Assembly: GCA_022925895.1 (NCBI GenBank)
Contig: JAKSYS010000746.1
Location: forward strand, 1-28,214
Length of the DNA: 28,214 bases
DNA from: Fragilaria crotonensis
Taxonomy: Eukaryota > Bacillariophyta > Fragilariophyceae > Fragilariales > Fragilariaceae
Direction of reading: 5' to 3'
Positions within the stretch are counted from its first letter, which is position 1. Each line of letters starts with the position of its first letter. Positions 19,280 through 28,211 of the stretch are shown here, piece after piece. Below the pieces are notes generated by a model. The model worked only from the letters and a program-made list of their open reading frames with translations, made no database searches and was not told where the DNA came from. Made by a program: the position numbers and the translations under genes.

Positions 19280-19916
19280 ATGGTGAGTACAACATCCCGG
19301 CATTTTGAATCGTCGTTACCTCCTTCCTACGTTACTAATGTGGCTGATTGCTTGAACATGCAAGGAAGGAGGATCGATGCAATGCATGTGCCTGATCGAT
19401 GCGTGATGAACTAACAAAATTGCAAATCTTGAATTATAATCGTAGCCAAGTGGAAAGGGAAGCAAACTACTGCGCTACGTTGAGCATCGTCTACGGGTGA
19501 CGCTCCACGATGGCAGAGAGATTCTAGGAACATTTCTGGCCTTTGACAAACATATGAATTTGGTCCTGAGTGAAGCAGAAGAATTTCGAACATTACGCAG
19601 CAAAGGAGCCGTTGTGGAGGAACGCCTCGAGAAGAGAAATCTGGGCCTCGTTCTGATTCGTGGCGAGAATGTGGTCTCACTGGCAGTGGAAGGTCCACCG
19701 CCTCCTAGTATTACTGGAAAATTGACACCGGGGGGTCCAGGTGTGGCACGAGGAGCCGGACGAGGAAGCATGCCCGCTCCGCCAATGGGAGCCCCGATGG
19801 GGTTGGGAGCCGCTCCTGTAGCAGGCGTAGGAGCTCCAGGAATGTATCCACCCCCGGGGATGGGAGGGCCTCCGCCTCCTCCAGGTATGGGACGTGGTAT
19901 GCCACCACCGTATTAA
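19280..19916 (+). CDS. SNRPB: Spliceosomal Sm protein B/B'
   Basis: The SmB core protein of the U1, U2, U4 and U5 snRNP heptameric ring. Exon 1 is just the ATG (19280-19282), followed immediately by GTGAGT; the 163-nt intron (19283-19445) ends ATCGTAG, and exon 2 is 19446-19916. The product is 157 residues beginning [20 protein letters not shown]. Sm1 motif (about 17-49) contains [29 protein letters not shown]; Sm2 (about 67-84) contains [16 protein letters not shown]. The C-terminal tail is Gly/Pro/Met-rich with PPPGM and [10 protein letters not shown] repeats, as in SmB of other eukaryotes. The splice assignment is supported because it restores the conserved N-terminal helix in frame. A likely branch point AACTAAC lies about 30 nt before the acceptor. 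Confidence 0.93.
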
Positions 19917-20126
19917 AGGCGAGGCGAGGTGAGGTGACGCGAACACATGCACCACTAGCAAAGCGTAATCGCACGAAGTAGTCAGCTTGTTTCTACTTTT
20001 GCGGTTAGCGGCAGACGATAGCGCAAACGCAGCGTCGTTGATGCCTCTGCGCGAGGCTTATTCAGCATCCAGCGACATAATCCAGCCCTTCACAGCCTTC
20101 TTGTCAGAGAGTCAAACACTTGAGTG

Positions 20127-21231
20127 CTAGGAGAACCATACATTCCCTCCAAGCATATCGTCCCAGTCGGTGATTTGCCACCCTTTTATAACCACTTTTG
20201 TTTCTCTCTTCTCTAGTTGCAACTGATGCTCCACAACTGTCTCCAATCGTACAACATGCGGAACATTGCGAACTTTTCCATCACCGTATCCCTGTAAAAC
20301 CGATCCTGAACTCAAATCGGTCACACTAAACACTTCGTCACAATACACCAAGACTTGAGCGATGATTGTATGTTCATATGCGACATATCCGTCGTATCGA
20401 TGCAACTTGGATTGCACCTTCGCAACGCACTCCGAGGGGGGCGTGGACGCCACTTCCATCAACCATTTGGTGACAGGAACCGTTGTGGATGGTTGTTGTT
20501 TCGACTCCTTTCGCGTGAACAAGGGTATCATCATCAAACTTAGTAGCCGGACGGACGTGGTCTGCATCTGAAGATGGATTTGTATTTGATCGCGACCCGA
20601 CGCATGAGCGTTTTTGTACAAGTTCCGAAGTTTTTCCTCGACCATATTCAAGATCTGGCGACGAGAAGGTCTCGCTCTCGTTCACAGACTTCTCTGTATC
20701 GGTGTTGCTAGTTGTGATGGTGTGCTTAAAATCAACTTCAATATCCCCTTCCTCGCGCCTAATGTCGCCAAACGGAACTCGATATAGATTGGACATCATT
20801 GCGGCGACGGCTTGGGTGAAGGCCCACGACGATGAGTCGGCCAATTCTTGCCTCCAACCTGAGAATGGTATTTTATACCACGGAACGCCAATCAGATTGG
20901 CCGCAAACGTTGTGAATAAGGGCATGTTGCGAATTGGGCAATTGAAAGGGTCACCGGGTCCATAATAACCGCCATGCAGTTTAAACTCGTCACTTCCTAC
21001 GACCAACCGTGGCAGCAGTTCCGTGTCATGCCTCCACGGGAAAATCACATGTGGATTCACCATGGAGGCATTGGGAATCTTCTTACCATCCCAGACGCCC
21101 TCGGCGGCAATCGCAGCTGACCCTGGCTCCCCTTCCACTTGGGAAAGGCGAAAAGGCAGCCGAGGTTCCGACGAAAGCGATAAACAGCACTTTCTTTGGA
21201 GCGAAGCGTTCGAGATTGTTTTTCGTAACAT
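20127..21231 (-). CDS. Two-exon protein with mitochondrial-like presequence
   Basis: Exons 20737-21231 and 20127-20654 give 340 residues. The frame changes between the two parts; an 82-nt GT-AG intron (20655-20736) is predicted because it keeps phase and joins GDIE to ILNMVEEKLRNLYKN. The N-terminus (MLRKTISNASLQRKCCLSLS) is rich in Lys/Arg/Ser without acids, like a mitochondrial presequence. The middle has WYKIPFSGWRQELADSSSWAF. The C-terminal 110 residues alternate strands (VAKVQSKLHRYDGYVAYEHT, AQVLVYCDEVFSVTDLSSG, VVIKGWQITDWDDMLGGN), which could be an NTF2/Tim44-like fold with its typical final W-x-I-x-D. That family call is tentative. It is convergent with SmB. Confidence 0.6.
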
Positions 21232-21659
21232 GACACCGCCAATTGTGGATCACGCCGGATCAAGTGTTACTACAAGTGAACAGGCTGAAATGATGCACTG
21301 ACGCTTGATTTGTTGTGTGTGATGTATGCCACAGAATGATTGTCGTTGTTACAGTTCTAACTTCTACTTGGAGAAATAGAGGTTTGATTTTTTTGTCGAG
21401 AGCAGACCCTGACATCGTGATGACGCAAGGAGCAAGCAAACAGCGCCTTCGTCCATACCACCATACCCATTAGACGCCAACGCCTACTTATATCGGGTAC
21501 CGAGCCGTACGGGGGAGTATAATAGTGTGGCAGGATCGGCAGAGGAAGGACGAAGTGAAAACGACAGTACATGCTCAGTACAGGTACAAGTACTCGATGT
21601 GAAACATCTGTCCTCGGAGTATGCATATGTCATACATTGTACTGCCCTGCATTGTACTG
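21232..21659. other. Spacer left of the retrotransposon
   Basis: No gene supported. Contains several GTAC words near 21568-21660 and ends in ACTG, the presumed left copy of the target-site duplication. Confidence 0.5.
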
Positions 21660-21799
21660 TGAGCGAAAGTAGACGAAAGGACATGGTCGAACGTGTACAG
21701 TAAGCTAGTTAAGCAGTGCTTGCAATCTAAGCACGAGCAACGTATTCATGCATGGTGGTACCGTACTGTCACCGACGATACCAACGATATATTTAATCA
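21660..21799 (-). repeat. Left LTR (3' LTR of element), 140 bp
   Basis: Plus-strand start TGAGCGAAAG, end TTTAATCA. Identical to 28063-28211 except that nine bases (CCACGCGTA) near the end are missing here. Terminal TG..CA as expected. Confidence 0.95.
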
Positions 21800-21811
21800 G
21801 TCCCCTCGATC
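21800..21811 (-). other. Candidate polypurine tract
   Basis: On the minus strand GATCGAGGGGAC directly precedes the 3' LTR; the core GAGGGGA is all purine. It is the usual place for plus-strand priming in LTR elements. Confidence 0.55.
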
Positions 21812-21938
21812 TAATGGGATAGACGAGACGTGTAGCACCTTAGATCGTTGACACTCAGCCCACAATGATATTTAGCTAGCTCGATAAAACAGCAAGCAAG
21901 GAAACCCTAGTAACCTGCAAACCTCGGTGAGGGGGTCA

Positions 21939-22787
21939 TCATTTGTGGTCGACAATATCGTATAATATCAATCCAACCAAGTGGTCACGCTTTTGGCCAC
22001 CGGGAATCAGTTTCGTACAGATGTCAGCTGGGTTGTCATTAGTTGACACATGCCCAACCAGACATTCGCCCATTGCCACAGCTTCGCGCACGGCATGATA
22101 GCAGACCGAATTCGACTTCTTTTTCAATACGGATTCTGGTCGCTGAGTGTTGTGCACAACCGACATGTTGTCGCCGTAAATGTAAGAAGGTCCGGACAAC
22201 GGCACGCCCATCATTCGGAGCTTATAGCGAATACCACGTAGCGTCTCCATACCCTGCTTCATCGCAACAAATTCGGCTCCAAAAACGCTAGTCTCGATTG
22301 TAGACTGTTTCTTGGAAAACCACGTTATTGGGGCCATGTTCAGGTATATGATGAAGCCGGTTCGCAATCGTCGCGTTTTCTTGTCGCCAGCGTGGTCTGA
22401 ATCCACGAACAGACGTAGATCCACATCCTTGCCTCGAGGAGTTGGCGCGTTTGGTGGGATTGCCTCTTTTACACTCCCATAAAAGGCTTTCCAATCGCAC
22501 TCTTTAAATGACGTCATGTCAATCAGGGGGTACGATGGATCGAATACAATCCTAGCATTGTGTCGTTTCTCAACATAATTGAAAAGGTGGAAAACCGCCT
22601 CCAGGTGACCTTCTCTTGGCAGCGCCAGGTAGGAAGCAAGTTCGGATACTTCCGTGATGATATCGATACGCCCCAACTCGACACACCAACGCAACACACC
22701 AATCTGTGTTTGATAAAAGGATGCATGTGTCGCGTCAAGTTCGGGCGTCGTGTCGAGTTCAGTGCATAGTTCAAAGGAGCAGACCAC
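21939..22787 (-). CDS. Retrotransposon RNase H / end of pol
   Basis: C-terminal part of the copia polyprotein, in a different frame from RT. It begins within the RT connection region (SFELCTELDTT, then SFYQTQIGVLRWCVELGRID) and contains the RNase H core: Asp in VDSDHAGDKKTRR, Glu in SVFGAEFVAM, Asp in YGDNMSVVHNTQ. The end has NPADICTKLIPGGQKRDHL, the usual copia C-terminus. Catalytic residues are intact. The junction with RT near 22771-22787 requires dropping one base (around GGTCTGCTCC on the minus strand), and no start codon is expected here, so this is a fragment of a longer protein. Confidence 0.9.
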   Translation of the reverse strand: MVCSFELCTELDTTPELDATHASFYQTQIGVLRWCVELGRIDIITEVSELASYLALPREGHLEAVFHLFNYVEKRHNARIVFDPSYPLIDMTSFKECDWKAFYGSVKEAIPPNAPTPRGKDVDLRLFVDSDHAGDKKTRRLRTGFIIYLNMAPITWFSKKQSTIETSVFGAEFVAMKQGMETLRGIRYKLRMMGVPLSGPSYIYGDNMSVVHNTQRPESVLKKKSNSVCYHAVREAVAMGECLVGHVSTNDNPADICTKLIPGGQKRDHLVGLILYDIVDHK

Positions 22788-24117
22788 TCGTTCGCTTGGC
22801 CCAGGGTCGAGTAGGGAAGTGCAGACTGTGGTATGCCTTTACGTTGGCAACAGCAGCCTGAATATACTTACTCGAACTCATGCCCCATGCGTGAACCCCA
22901 TTTGGCAAAGTCATCTGACGTAGCTTTGCCCCGAGATAAAATTCAGGGTCTCGAATCGATCCTGGTTTGGTTTTGAAGAAATGGTCGATTTCGTTCAACG
23001 CCTTAATTCCGTTGTGATGCACGACCAAGATGTCGTCGACATACAATAAGCAATAGGCATAGTAATGATATCCGTCATCACCCCTCACCTCAGATTTGAG
23101 CCACACATCTGGATCTGCTTTGCACGACTCCCAGCCGAGATGTCGCATGCAATCCGCCAAGTGATTCCTGAAGGACGCACCAGCGGATTTCAACCCATAG
23201 AGTGCGCGAACAATAATGGCTTTCTTTCCTGCGTCGGCTCCGAACTCTGGTCCCAGCCGACACCAGATTTTCTCCCCAACTGGCGCAGTCAGGTAGGCAT
23301 TTTCGATGTCCGCGGTTTTGACCTCAAGGTCATTCAAAGCAGCCAACGTCAAAGCGATTCGTACTGATTCACGAGATACAACGCTCGCATAGGTGATTGA
23401 CGCAGGCGCTTCAGTCATATGTCCGCCGGCAACGAGTCTGGCCTTACGTTGGAAATCCTCCATTTTTACGTCAAACACAAGATGGCATCGAATCTCTTGA
23501 AAAGTAGGCGGAGGATGCTCCCCACCATCGAGTATTTGAAACGCGATTCGAACCTTAGCCATTTCCTTCCGGATCGCATCTTGCCATAACGTGTTTCCAT
23601 TCTCATTGTCAATGCGAACGCAATCTTCGTATGTTTTCGGCACTTCTATGCCAAACTTATGTGTCCTTTTGTGATACCGACTGTTCACCACAGCGATAAT
23701 TCGATTTCGGCGGCGGATAGTGTATGGCACCCACCACGCGAATGCGGGCTCATTGTCGATACCGTGCGCTATCGCGTAGTCGGCGAGCTCGACAGGGTTT
23801 GACTCCTTAAGGTCAGCGAGCCGTTCCCATGACGTGCTCCCGTCTTTCCACTCCACACAAAGTTTCCACCCTTTCGTTGTCTTTCGAAGATGACGATTGT
23901 TGCCACGTTGGATATACATGTCCGCCCGGTCAACAGCATGTTCATCCTTTCTGTGGTCGATAATACCGGCCATCAGCATAAACTGGTTGCCTTCAGTGTC
24001 GCACATTGAGTACATATTTTGTGCTATGACGTTCGCAGCAAGTTCCGCCGTTTGGCCATCGGCAAACTCGACCTCGTACGTCCGAGTATCGAGTATGGGG
24101 TTGGAGTGTGCCGTACC
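22771..24117 (-). CDS. Retrotransposon chromo-like module and reverse transcriptase
   Basis: Third pol segment. The frame is open from about 24117, where GTAHSNPILDTRTYEVEFAD starts. A chromodomain-like module follows: KGWKLCVEWKDGSTSWERLA then DLKESNPVELADYAI. Reverse transcriptase then runs from about VNSRYHKRTHKFGIEVPK, with QRKARLVAGGH, ADIENAYLTAPVGEKIW, KAIIVRALYGLKSAGA and the catalytic LLYVDDILVVH. The segment stops at 22771 after a frame break with RNase H. Catalytic residues are intact and no internal nonsense codon occurs. It makes cDNA from the element RNA inside virus-like particles. Confidence 0.92.
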   Translation of the reverse strand, partial: GTAHSNPILDTRTYEVEFADGQTAELAANVIAQNMYSMCDTEGNQFMLMAGIIDHRKDEHAVDRADMYIQRGNNRHLRKTTKGWKLCVEWKDGSTSWERLADLKESNPVELADYAIAHGIDNEPAFAWWVPYTIRRRNRIIAVVNSRYHKRTHKFGIEVPKTYEDCVRIDNENGNTLWQDAIRKEMAKVRIAFQILDGGEHPPPTFQEIRCHLVFDVKMEDFQRKARLVAGGHMTEAPASITYASVVSRESVRIALTLAALNDLEVKTADIENAYLTAPVGEKIWCRLGPEFGADAGKKAIIVRALYGLKSAGASFRNHLADCMRHLGWESCKADPDVWLKSEVRGDDGYHYYAYCLLYVDDILVVHHNGIKALNEIDHFFKTKPGSIRDPEFYLGAKLRQMTLPNGVHAWGMSSSKYIQAAVANVKAYHSLHFPTRPWAKRTSGLLL

Positions 24118-24281
24118 ACGAAGACTCCATCCGCACCACGCTTGCGTTCCTGACGCGTGCGTTCATCATGCGGTCGCCTATCGGAGTGTGACACTTGCTA
24201 CGTAGCGACGTGTGTGTCGACGTCGATTCATCGTCGATGTCTGTCGCTTGCATGGCCTCGCCATCATCATCATCAGAATAG
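24118..24281 (-). pseudogene. Integrase-RT linker with clustered frame breaks
   Basis: The polyprotein can be followed only by changing frame five times: an extra base near 24281 (after it, DDDDGEAMQATDIDDE), an extra base near 24205 (then YVASVTL), a missing base at the CC of 24183-24184 (then IGDRMMNARVR), a missing base at the GG of 24149-24150 (then ERKRGADGVF), and a missing base at the GG of 24116-24117 (then GTAHSNPILD). The three missing bases are all in short homopolymers. Sequence between breaks stays protein-like. Confidence 0.75.
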
Positions 24282-26042
24282 GCCTGGTAGGTTGGGTATC
24301 AAAGATTCAAGTTCAGGGTCATTCGAAAAATCCTCGTACTTAAAACCTTCACCTAGTGCTGAGTTGACCGAATTCGTGAACTCTTCACGTTTACGCTTCA
24401 TCGCCTCATCCGCCATCTCATCGGGAGTTAAATGACGGACGGTGGAGCGATATACTATCTGGCCGTTTGCTTTAAGTATCTTTCGCGTCATGGCAGGTCC
24501 GATGTCGATCGCGGGCCCTAGGTCTCTACCGAGAATCATTGCATCATCTGGGTACGTGACGGACGTGTCACGAAACATTACCCATTCGTACCATTTGAAC
24601 AGTGCCAGTGGCGATATATCCGCTGTCTCGCCACTGACCACTGTTTCCGGTACTTGTCCGTTCAGCCTGTATATATCGTGTGCTGTCAGGGAGCGCACGT
24701 AGGCCTCACGTTCTAGGCAGTCATCCCAGAGTCGCTTCGGAGCAGCAGATCGAACCATCTGCCGTCCCACTCCTTTCTTTAGCTCGCGGATCGCGGCCTC
24801 CGCTGCATTCGACCATGGGGTATGAGGTTCTGTTTGGCGAACATGCACCCCTGCCTCACGGCACTTGCGGCGAAATAAGCCCATTGTTTGTTCACGAGCG
24901 CCGTCCATTATGATAGTGTTCGGAACACCCTCACGTTGAAACAGCAATGATAAACCCTCATGGGCTTGGGACTTCTTCGCCATGGGGTATGCTCTGCACC
25001 ACCCATCGGCAGTCGCGAATATCTGGGCGTATTTGTTGTTGCGTCTTGATGCCAAGTTGGATATAAGGGTATCCGTGAAACAGTCAATTGGCAAACGACG
25101 ATAGCGAAGCTGTCGGTCATTAGTACGAAATCTACGTGACAGAGTCGGATGTAATACCGTGCGGACGCCGCGTTGCGTTGTAGCGTCCACCGTTCGCTTC
25201 GCTGTCTGACGGTCAATGCCCCAGTTTCGGGCCAATAAATCGGGATCAAAGCGCTTCCCTTCTCCCAGTCGACGTATGGCGCCTATCTCACGAGTTATGG
25301 AGTCTGAGAAGAATGCGTCGTCAAGGGTCGGCGAGATCTGTCGAATGGATTGCATGGCGCCATCACATCCAGTTCCGATGGTGCGCGCGCACGAAAGCGT
25401 CTTGGAGACTGTGCAGAGGCGGCGCGACGGCGGTGCACCTATTCGGTCCCCTGTCTCCGAGGCGTATTTCGTGAGCGCTTGTTCCTGTTGTGCGAATGTG
25501 GGGTCGTAAGGGTCATAGGCGGGTTCATCGCTGGTAAGACAGAGATGAGGTAAAGATTCAAATTCTTCAATCGTCGGCTTGCGAGACGGAAACGAAGATG
25601 AGACCCCTCTGATCGACAGCGGAATCACATAGGGCGAACCGAGTTGTTCAGTCGGTATAACCAGGGAATGCGTATAGTCCGTGATTTTGTCAGCGAGGAA
25701 ACGAGGTGTCTCGTTAACCTTCACGTCATTCAGGCGGACCTGCATTGTGGAAAGCAAGTTGTGACGAAGGTCGGGTATGTGGATGGCTTGGTGGACGAGC
25801 AGGATAACCGCCTCGCCCGACACGGGATCATCGTATGCAAGCGCGGCAGATACTGTTCTCAGGTCTCGCGCGGTTGGACCAGAAGGATCGTATCCAGTAA
25901 CATTTATAGGTCTTTCGTAGTCGTGGACTATTAGGACATTATCCCCTACTGCACATTGGTCAGCATGGGAATCAAGGTCTGTATAGGATTCGCCAGACAC
26001 AGATACATCGAGCGACCCAAGCGTGCGTAGCACGGCCAACAC
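24273..26042 (-). CDS. Retrotransposon protease and integrase
   Basis: First pol segment, about 589 codons. The aspartic protease active site is LDSHADQCAVGDNVLIVHDY near the start. The integrase core has Asp in LPIDCFTD, Asp in IIMDGAREQ, and Glu in TPWSNAAEAAIREL, the D,D,E triad of copia integrases; the region before it has IGTGCDG and a DNA-binding-like NWGIDRQTAKRT segment. The open frame starts just after a TGA at about 26050-26052 and overlaps the gag frame by about 70 nt in the +1 frame, so it must be expressed as a Gag-Pol fusion or by a frameshift. It stops at 24273 because of a frame break. Confidence 0.92.
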   Translation of the reverse strand: MLAVLRTLGSLDVSVSGESYTDLDSHADQCAVGDNVLIVHDYERPINVTGYDPSGPTARDLRTVSAALAYDDPVSGEAVILLVHQAIHIPDLRHNLLSTMQVRLNDVKVNETPRFLADKITDYTHSLVIPTEQLGSPYVIPLSIRGVSSSFPSRKPTIEEFESLPHLCLTSDEPAYDPYDPTFAQQEQALTKYASETGDRIGAPPSRRLCTVSKTLSCARTIGTGCDGAMQSIRQISPTLDDAFFSDSITREIGAIRRLGEGKRFDPDLLARNWGIDRQTAKRTVDATTQRGVRTVLHPTLSRRFRTNDRQLRYRRLPIDCFTDTLISNLASRRNNKYAQIFATADGWCRAYPMAKKSQAHEGLSLLFQREGVPNTIIMDGAREQTMGLFRRKCREAGVHVRQTEPHTPWSNAAEAAIRELKKGVGRQMVRSAAPKRLWDDCLEREAYVRSLTAHDIYRLNGQVPETVVSGETADISPLALFKWYEWVMFRDTSVTYPDDAMILGRDLGPAIDIGPAMTRKILKANGQIVYRSTVRHLTPDEMADEAMKRKREEFTNSVNSALGEGFKYEDFSNDPELESLIPNLPGLF

Positions 26043-27538
26043 GTGTTGTCACTTCTTGGATTCGACGATCGAAACCTTCTTCTGACGGGAGAGACGGGTT
26101 GGAGCGGTTGCTACCAGCTTTGGATTTCTCATCGTCACTGGAATCAGAGTCGTCGGACGCGGCGGTCGCCTCGTCGTTAACGGCGGCCTTTCCCAGCTGT
26201 TTGGCGAGCTGAGATACCTGACGACTGACGGCTTTGCGAATGATTTCCTTATTCTTATCTTTGCCGTCCTTCCCTTTTGACCCTTTGACCTTACTGTCTT
26301 TAGCGCCGGGTTTATGTCCCCTCTTGAGGCGCTTGGACGCTAGTTCTTTCTTCTGGTCAGGGGTCAAGCCGCTGTATTCTTCCTTCGTATAATACCTGTC
26401 TTCGACGGCATCAAACTTACGTTTCCCGGTTTTCAATTCCGAGATGTTGACCGTTGCGTTGGTCCTACCTTTAGACGTCTGTCGGATATAATCCTGATAG
26501 AGCGTGACGCACCCATCAAAATCAAGTCGCAATTTCTCGTCAGACATAATGCGGGTTTTGACCGCATCGAACTTGTCCGTCTTGATCCCATCGAGGAGAT
26601 AACGGACTTTAGACCTCGGGTCGATTCCGGTATAACCGTGTTCGACGAGGCCCTCCATGATTGAATGCTGTTGCTTGTGAACGTTCACATATCGTTCAAA
26701 GTCCCAACGGCGCTGCTCACCGTTGTAGACTGTCGATTTCAGCTTATCCTCGGCTTGTGCCGCCATGTTGTCGACGTTATTCGGGCCAAGGAAGTGCTGG
26801 TAAAGGCCATGAAAGGCCATCCTACCGTCGCGAGCCCTCTGCGCCGGCTTGACATAGGTCCAAGACGAATGATCCCGCGTGATCTTCGAGATGATATCCC
26901 AGACCTTTTCTCTGTTAGCCAAGTAAACAGGGTCTGGGACTCTGACGTTGTCGTCACCGAGCGTAAAGTGGGGAGCGCGAGCTATCATCTCATCTTGCTT
27001 GGTGGGGTAGTTGGTCGGTGGATCCGCACCCGTGGGAATGGCCTCATCCTTACGGATAACATAAGCCAATGGGATTTTCCTTTCTCCAAGGTACGACCTG
27101 AGGTATTCCTCGATCGACTCCATTGTCTTTGGCCAATCTTTAGCATTGATGGTTGGAAGATCGCCGGTCGGGGCCTTATACGTAGACTCAAACTCACGAA
27201 GCTCGCGGACGGTGCGAATCGTTTCAAGTGTAATGTCAGGGGCATGTACAACACGACTGACACGTGCTTGATGTCGGAGGTAGAACGCCATGAGCTTCAA
27301 ATGCCCTTCGGCACGTTGGTTGACTTGGACACCTGGGTTCTGGACCTGGGCAGCCCCAGCGGCTCCAGGGACCATCCCGCCAGGGCGACGGAGAACCTTA
27401 CAGAGGCTTTCGATCTCCTCATCAGTCATAAGCCTCACTTCGTCGAGAATCAATCCCTTGCTCTTCAACAAGAGCTTGGGCGGCAGCTTCGGTGAAGCCA
27501 ATCCTAGTCATGGTTGCGCGCATCACAGCGTTCTGCAT
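25972..27538 (-). CDS. Retrotransposon Gag (frame break near N-terminus)
   Basis: Capsid polyprotein of the element. The natural N-terminus lies in another frame: ATG at 27538 (MQNAVMRATM) or 27511 (MTRIGFTEAAAQALVEEQGI). One extra base near 27448 breaks it, after which LDEVRLMTDEEIESLCKVLR continues in the main frame to the stop at 25972-25974. The Gag core contains SYLGERKIPLAYVIRK, WDIISKITRDHSSWTYVKPA and FERYVNVHKQQHSIMEGL. No CCHC zinc knuckle is present; instead a lysine-rich stretch (KRLKRGHKPGAKDSKVKGSK) and an acidic Ser/Asp stretch precede the end. The longest unbroken frame (from 27501) has a spurious start. Gag stop is CCT-TGA-T, immediately before the DSHAD codons of protease in the +1 frame. 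Confidence 0.88.
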
Positions 27539-28062
27539 GGTTGAAGAAAAGAGGTTCCTGCGTGGAAAAGCAAAAACGCGAGTTTTCGATAATTGTGCCG
27601 ATCGAGAAGCGATATTGGTCTCAAGTCGTTGAGTTTCGACCCGTTGAATCGGGGTACCGGTGAAACCAGATGTATGTGAATATTGGTGTCGTATAATGAT
27701 ACACGGTAGTGTAAACGGACAAAACGAATCACGTAACAAATTTCACATCCGCACGTCACTGCGGGACATCGGTGACGGTGCTCCGTGACGATTGAGGCAT
27801 CATTGACGATGATGCGCTGTTTCCCAGGGTTGGTTGCCCAAGTGGAACGACCAAGGCAGGCCACGCGATGATCCATACGCGTTATGGTCACTGTTGGTGG
27901 GCAGTTCGAAGCATGCTTAGGCTGGCAGCCGTTTGAAGTGTGAGTATGTCCTACAACTGAATGTTGAAACGATGACGGTCGGGAATCATCCCTGCAAAAC
28001 CGACATAGGCGCGTGACGACGACACAGCGATTCATTGTGGTTAGAGATTGGGTCTGATAAAC
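27539..28062 (-). other. Retrotransposon 5' leader with candidate primer-binding site
   Basis: About 524 bp between the 5' LTR and gag. Immediately after the LTR the minus strand reads GTTTATCAGACCCAATC (about 28046-28062). The TATCAGA core resembles the TGGTATCAGA site complementary to initiator Met tRNA in many copia elements. The open frame at 27523-28035 has no recognisable content. Confidence 0.5.
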
Positions 28063-28211
28063 TGAGCGAAAGTAGACGAAAGGACATGGTCGAACGTGTA
28101 CAGTAAGCTAGTTAAGCAGTGCTTGCAATCTAAGCACGAGCAACGTATTCATGCATGGTGGTACCGTACTGTCACCGACGATACCAACGATACCACGCGT
28201 ATATTTAATCA
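28063..28211 (-). repeat. Right LTR (5' LTR of element), 149 bp
   Basis: Starts TGAGCGAAAG and ends TTTAATCA like the left LTR; carries an additional CCACGCGTA after GATACCAACGATA. The last three bases of the window (ACT) are flank. Confidence 0.95.

Larger units (their letters stand above)
21660..28211 (-). mobile_element. Ty1/copia LTR retrotransposon (diatom CoDi-like)
   Basis: A 6552-bp element read on the minus strand: 5' LTR (right), leader, gag, protease, integrase, linker with chromo-like module, RT, RNase H, 3' LTR (left). Integrase before RT defines the copia order. The D-S-H-A-D-x-C protease motif and the sequence style of the linker are those I know from diatom CoDi elements. LTRs start TG and end CA and differ only by one 9-bp indel, implying recent insertion. 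The left flank ends ACTG and the window gives only ACT after the right LTR, consistent with a 4-bp (or partly hidden) duplication. Coding frames are broken by about eight single-base shifts. Confidence 0.93.

Noticed and set aside
19283-19445. Possible C/D-box snoRNA in the SmB intron (GTGATGA word)
   Set aside because: No box D (CTGA) follows it before the acceptor and no terminal stem is seen; the CTGA present lies upstream.
26665-27495. Plus-strand open frame of 276 codons in the retrotransposon
   Set aside because: Antisense to Gag; no domain, and the Gag strand shows conserved family sequence.
27445-27501. Gag start at 27501 (MASPKLPPKLLLKSK)
   Set aside because: The first codons are out-of-frame sequence of the true N-terminus, which reads MTRIGFTEAAAQALVEEQGI in another frame and joins the main frame near 27448.
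27523-28035. 170-codon frame in the retrotransposon leader
   Set aside because: No similarity to any retrotransposon protein; the leader is normally non-coding and this frame overlaps the true Gag start.
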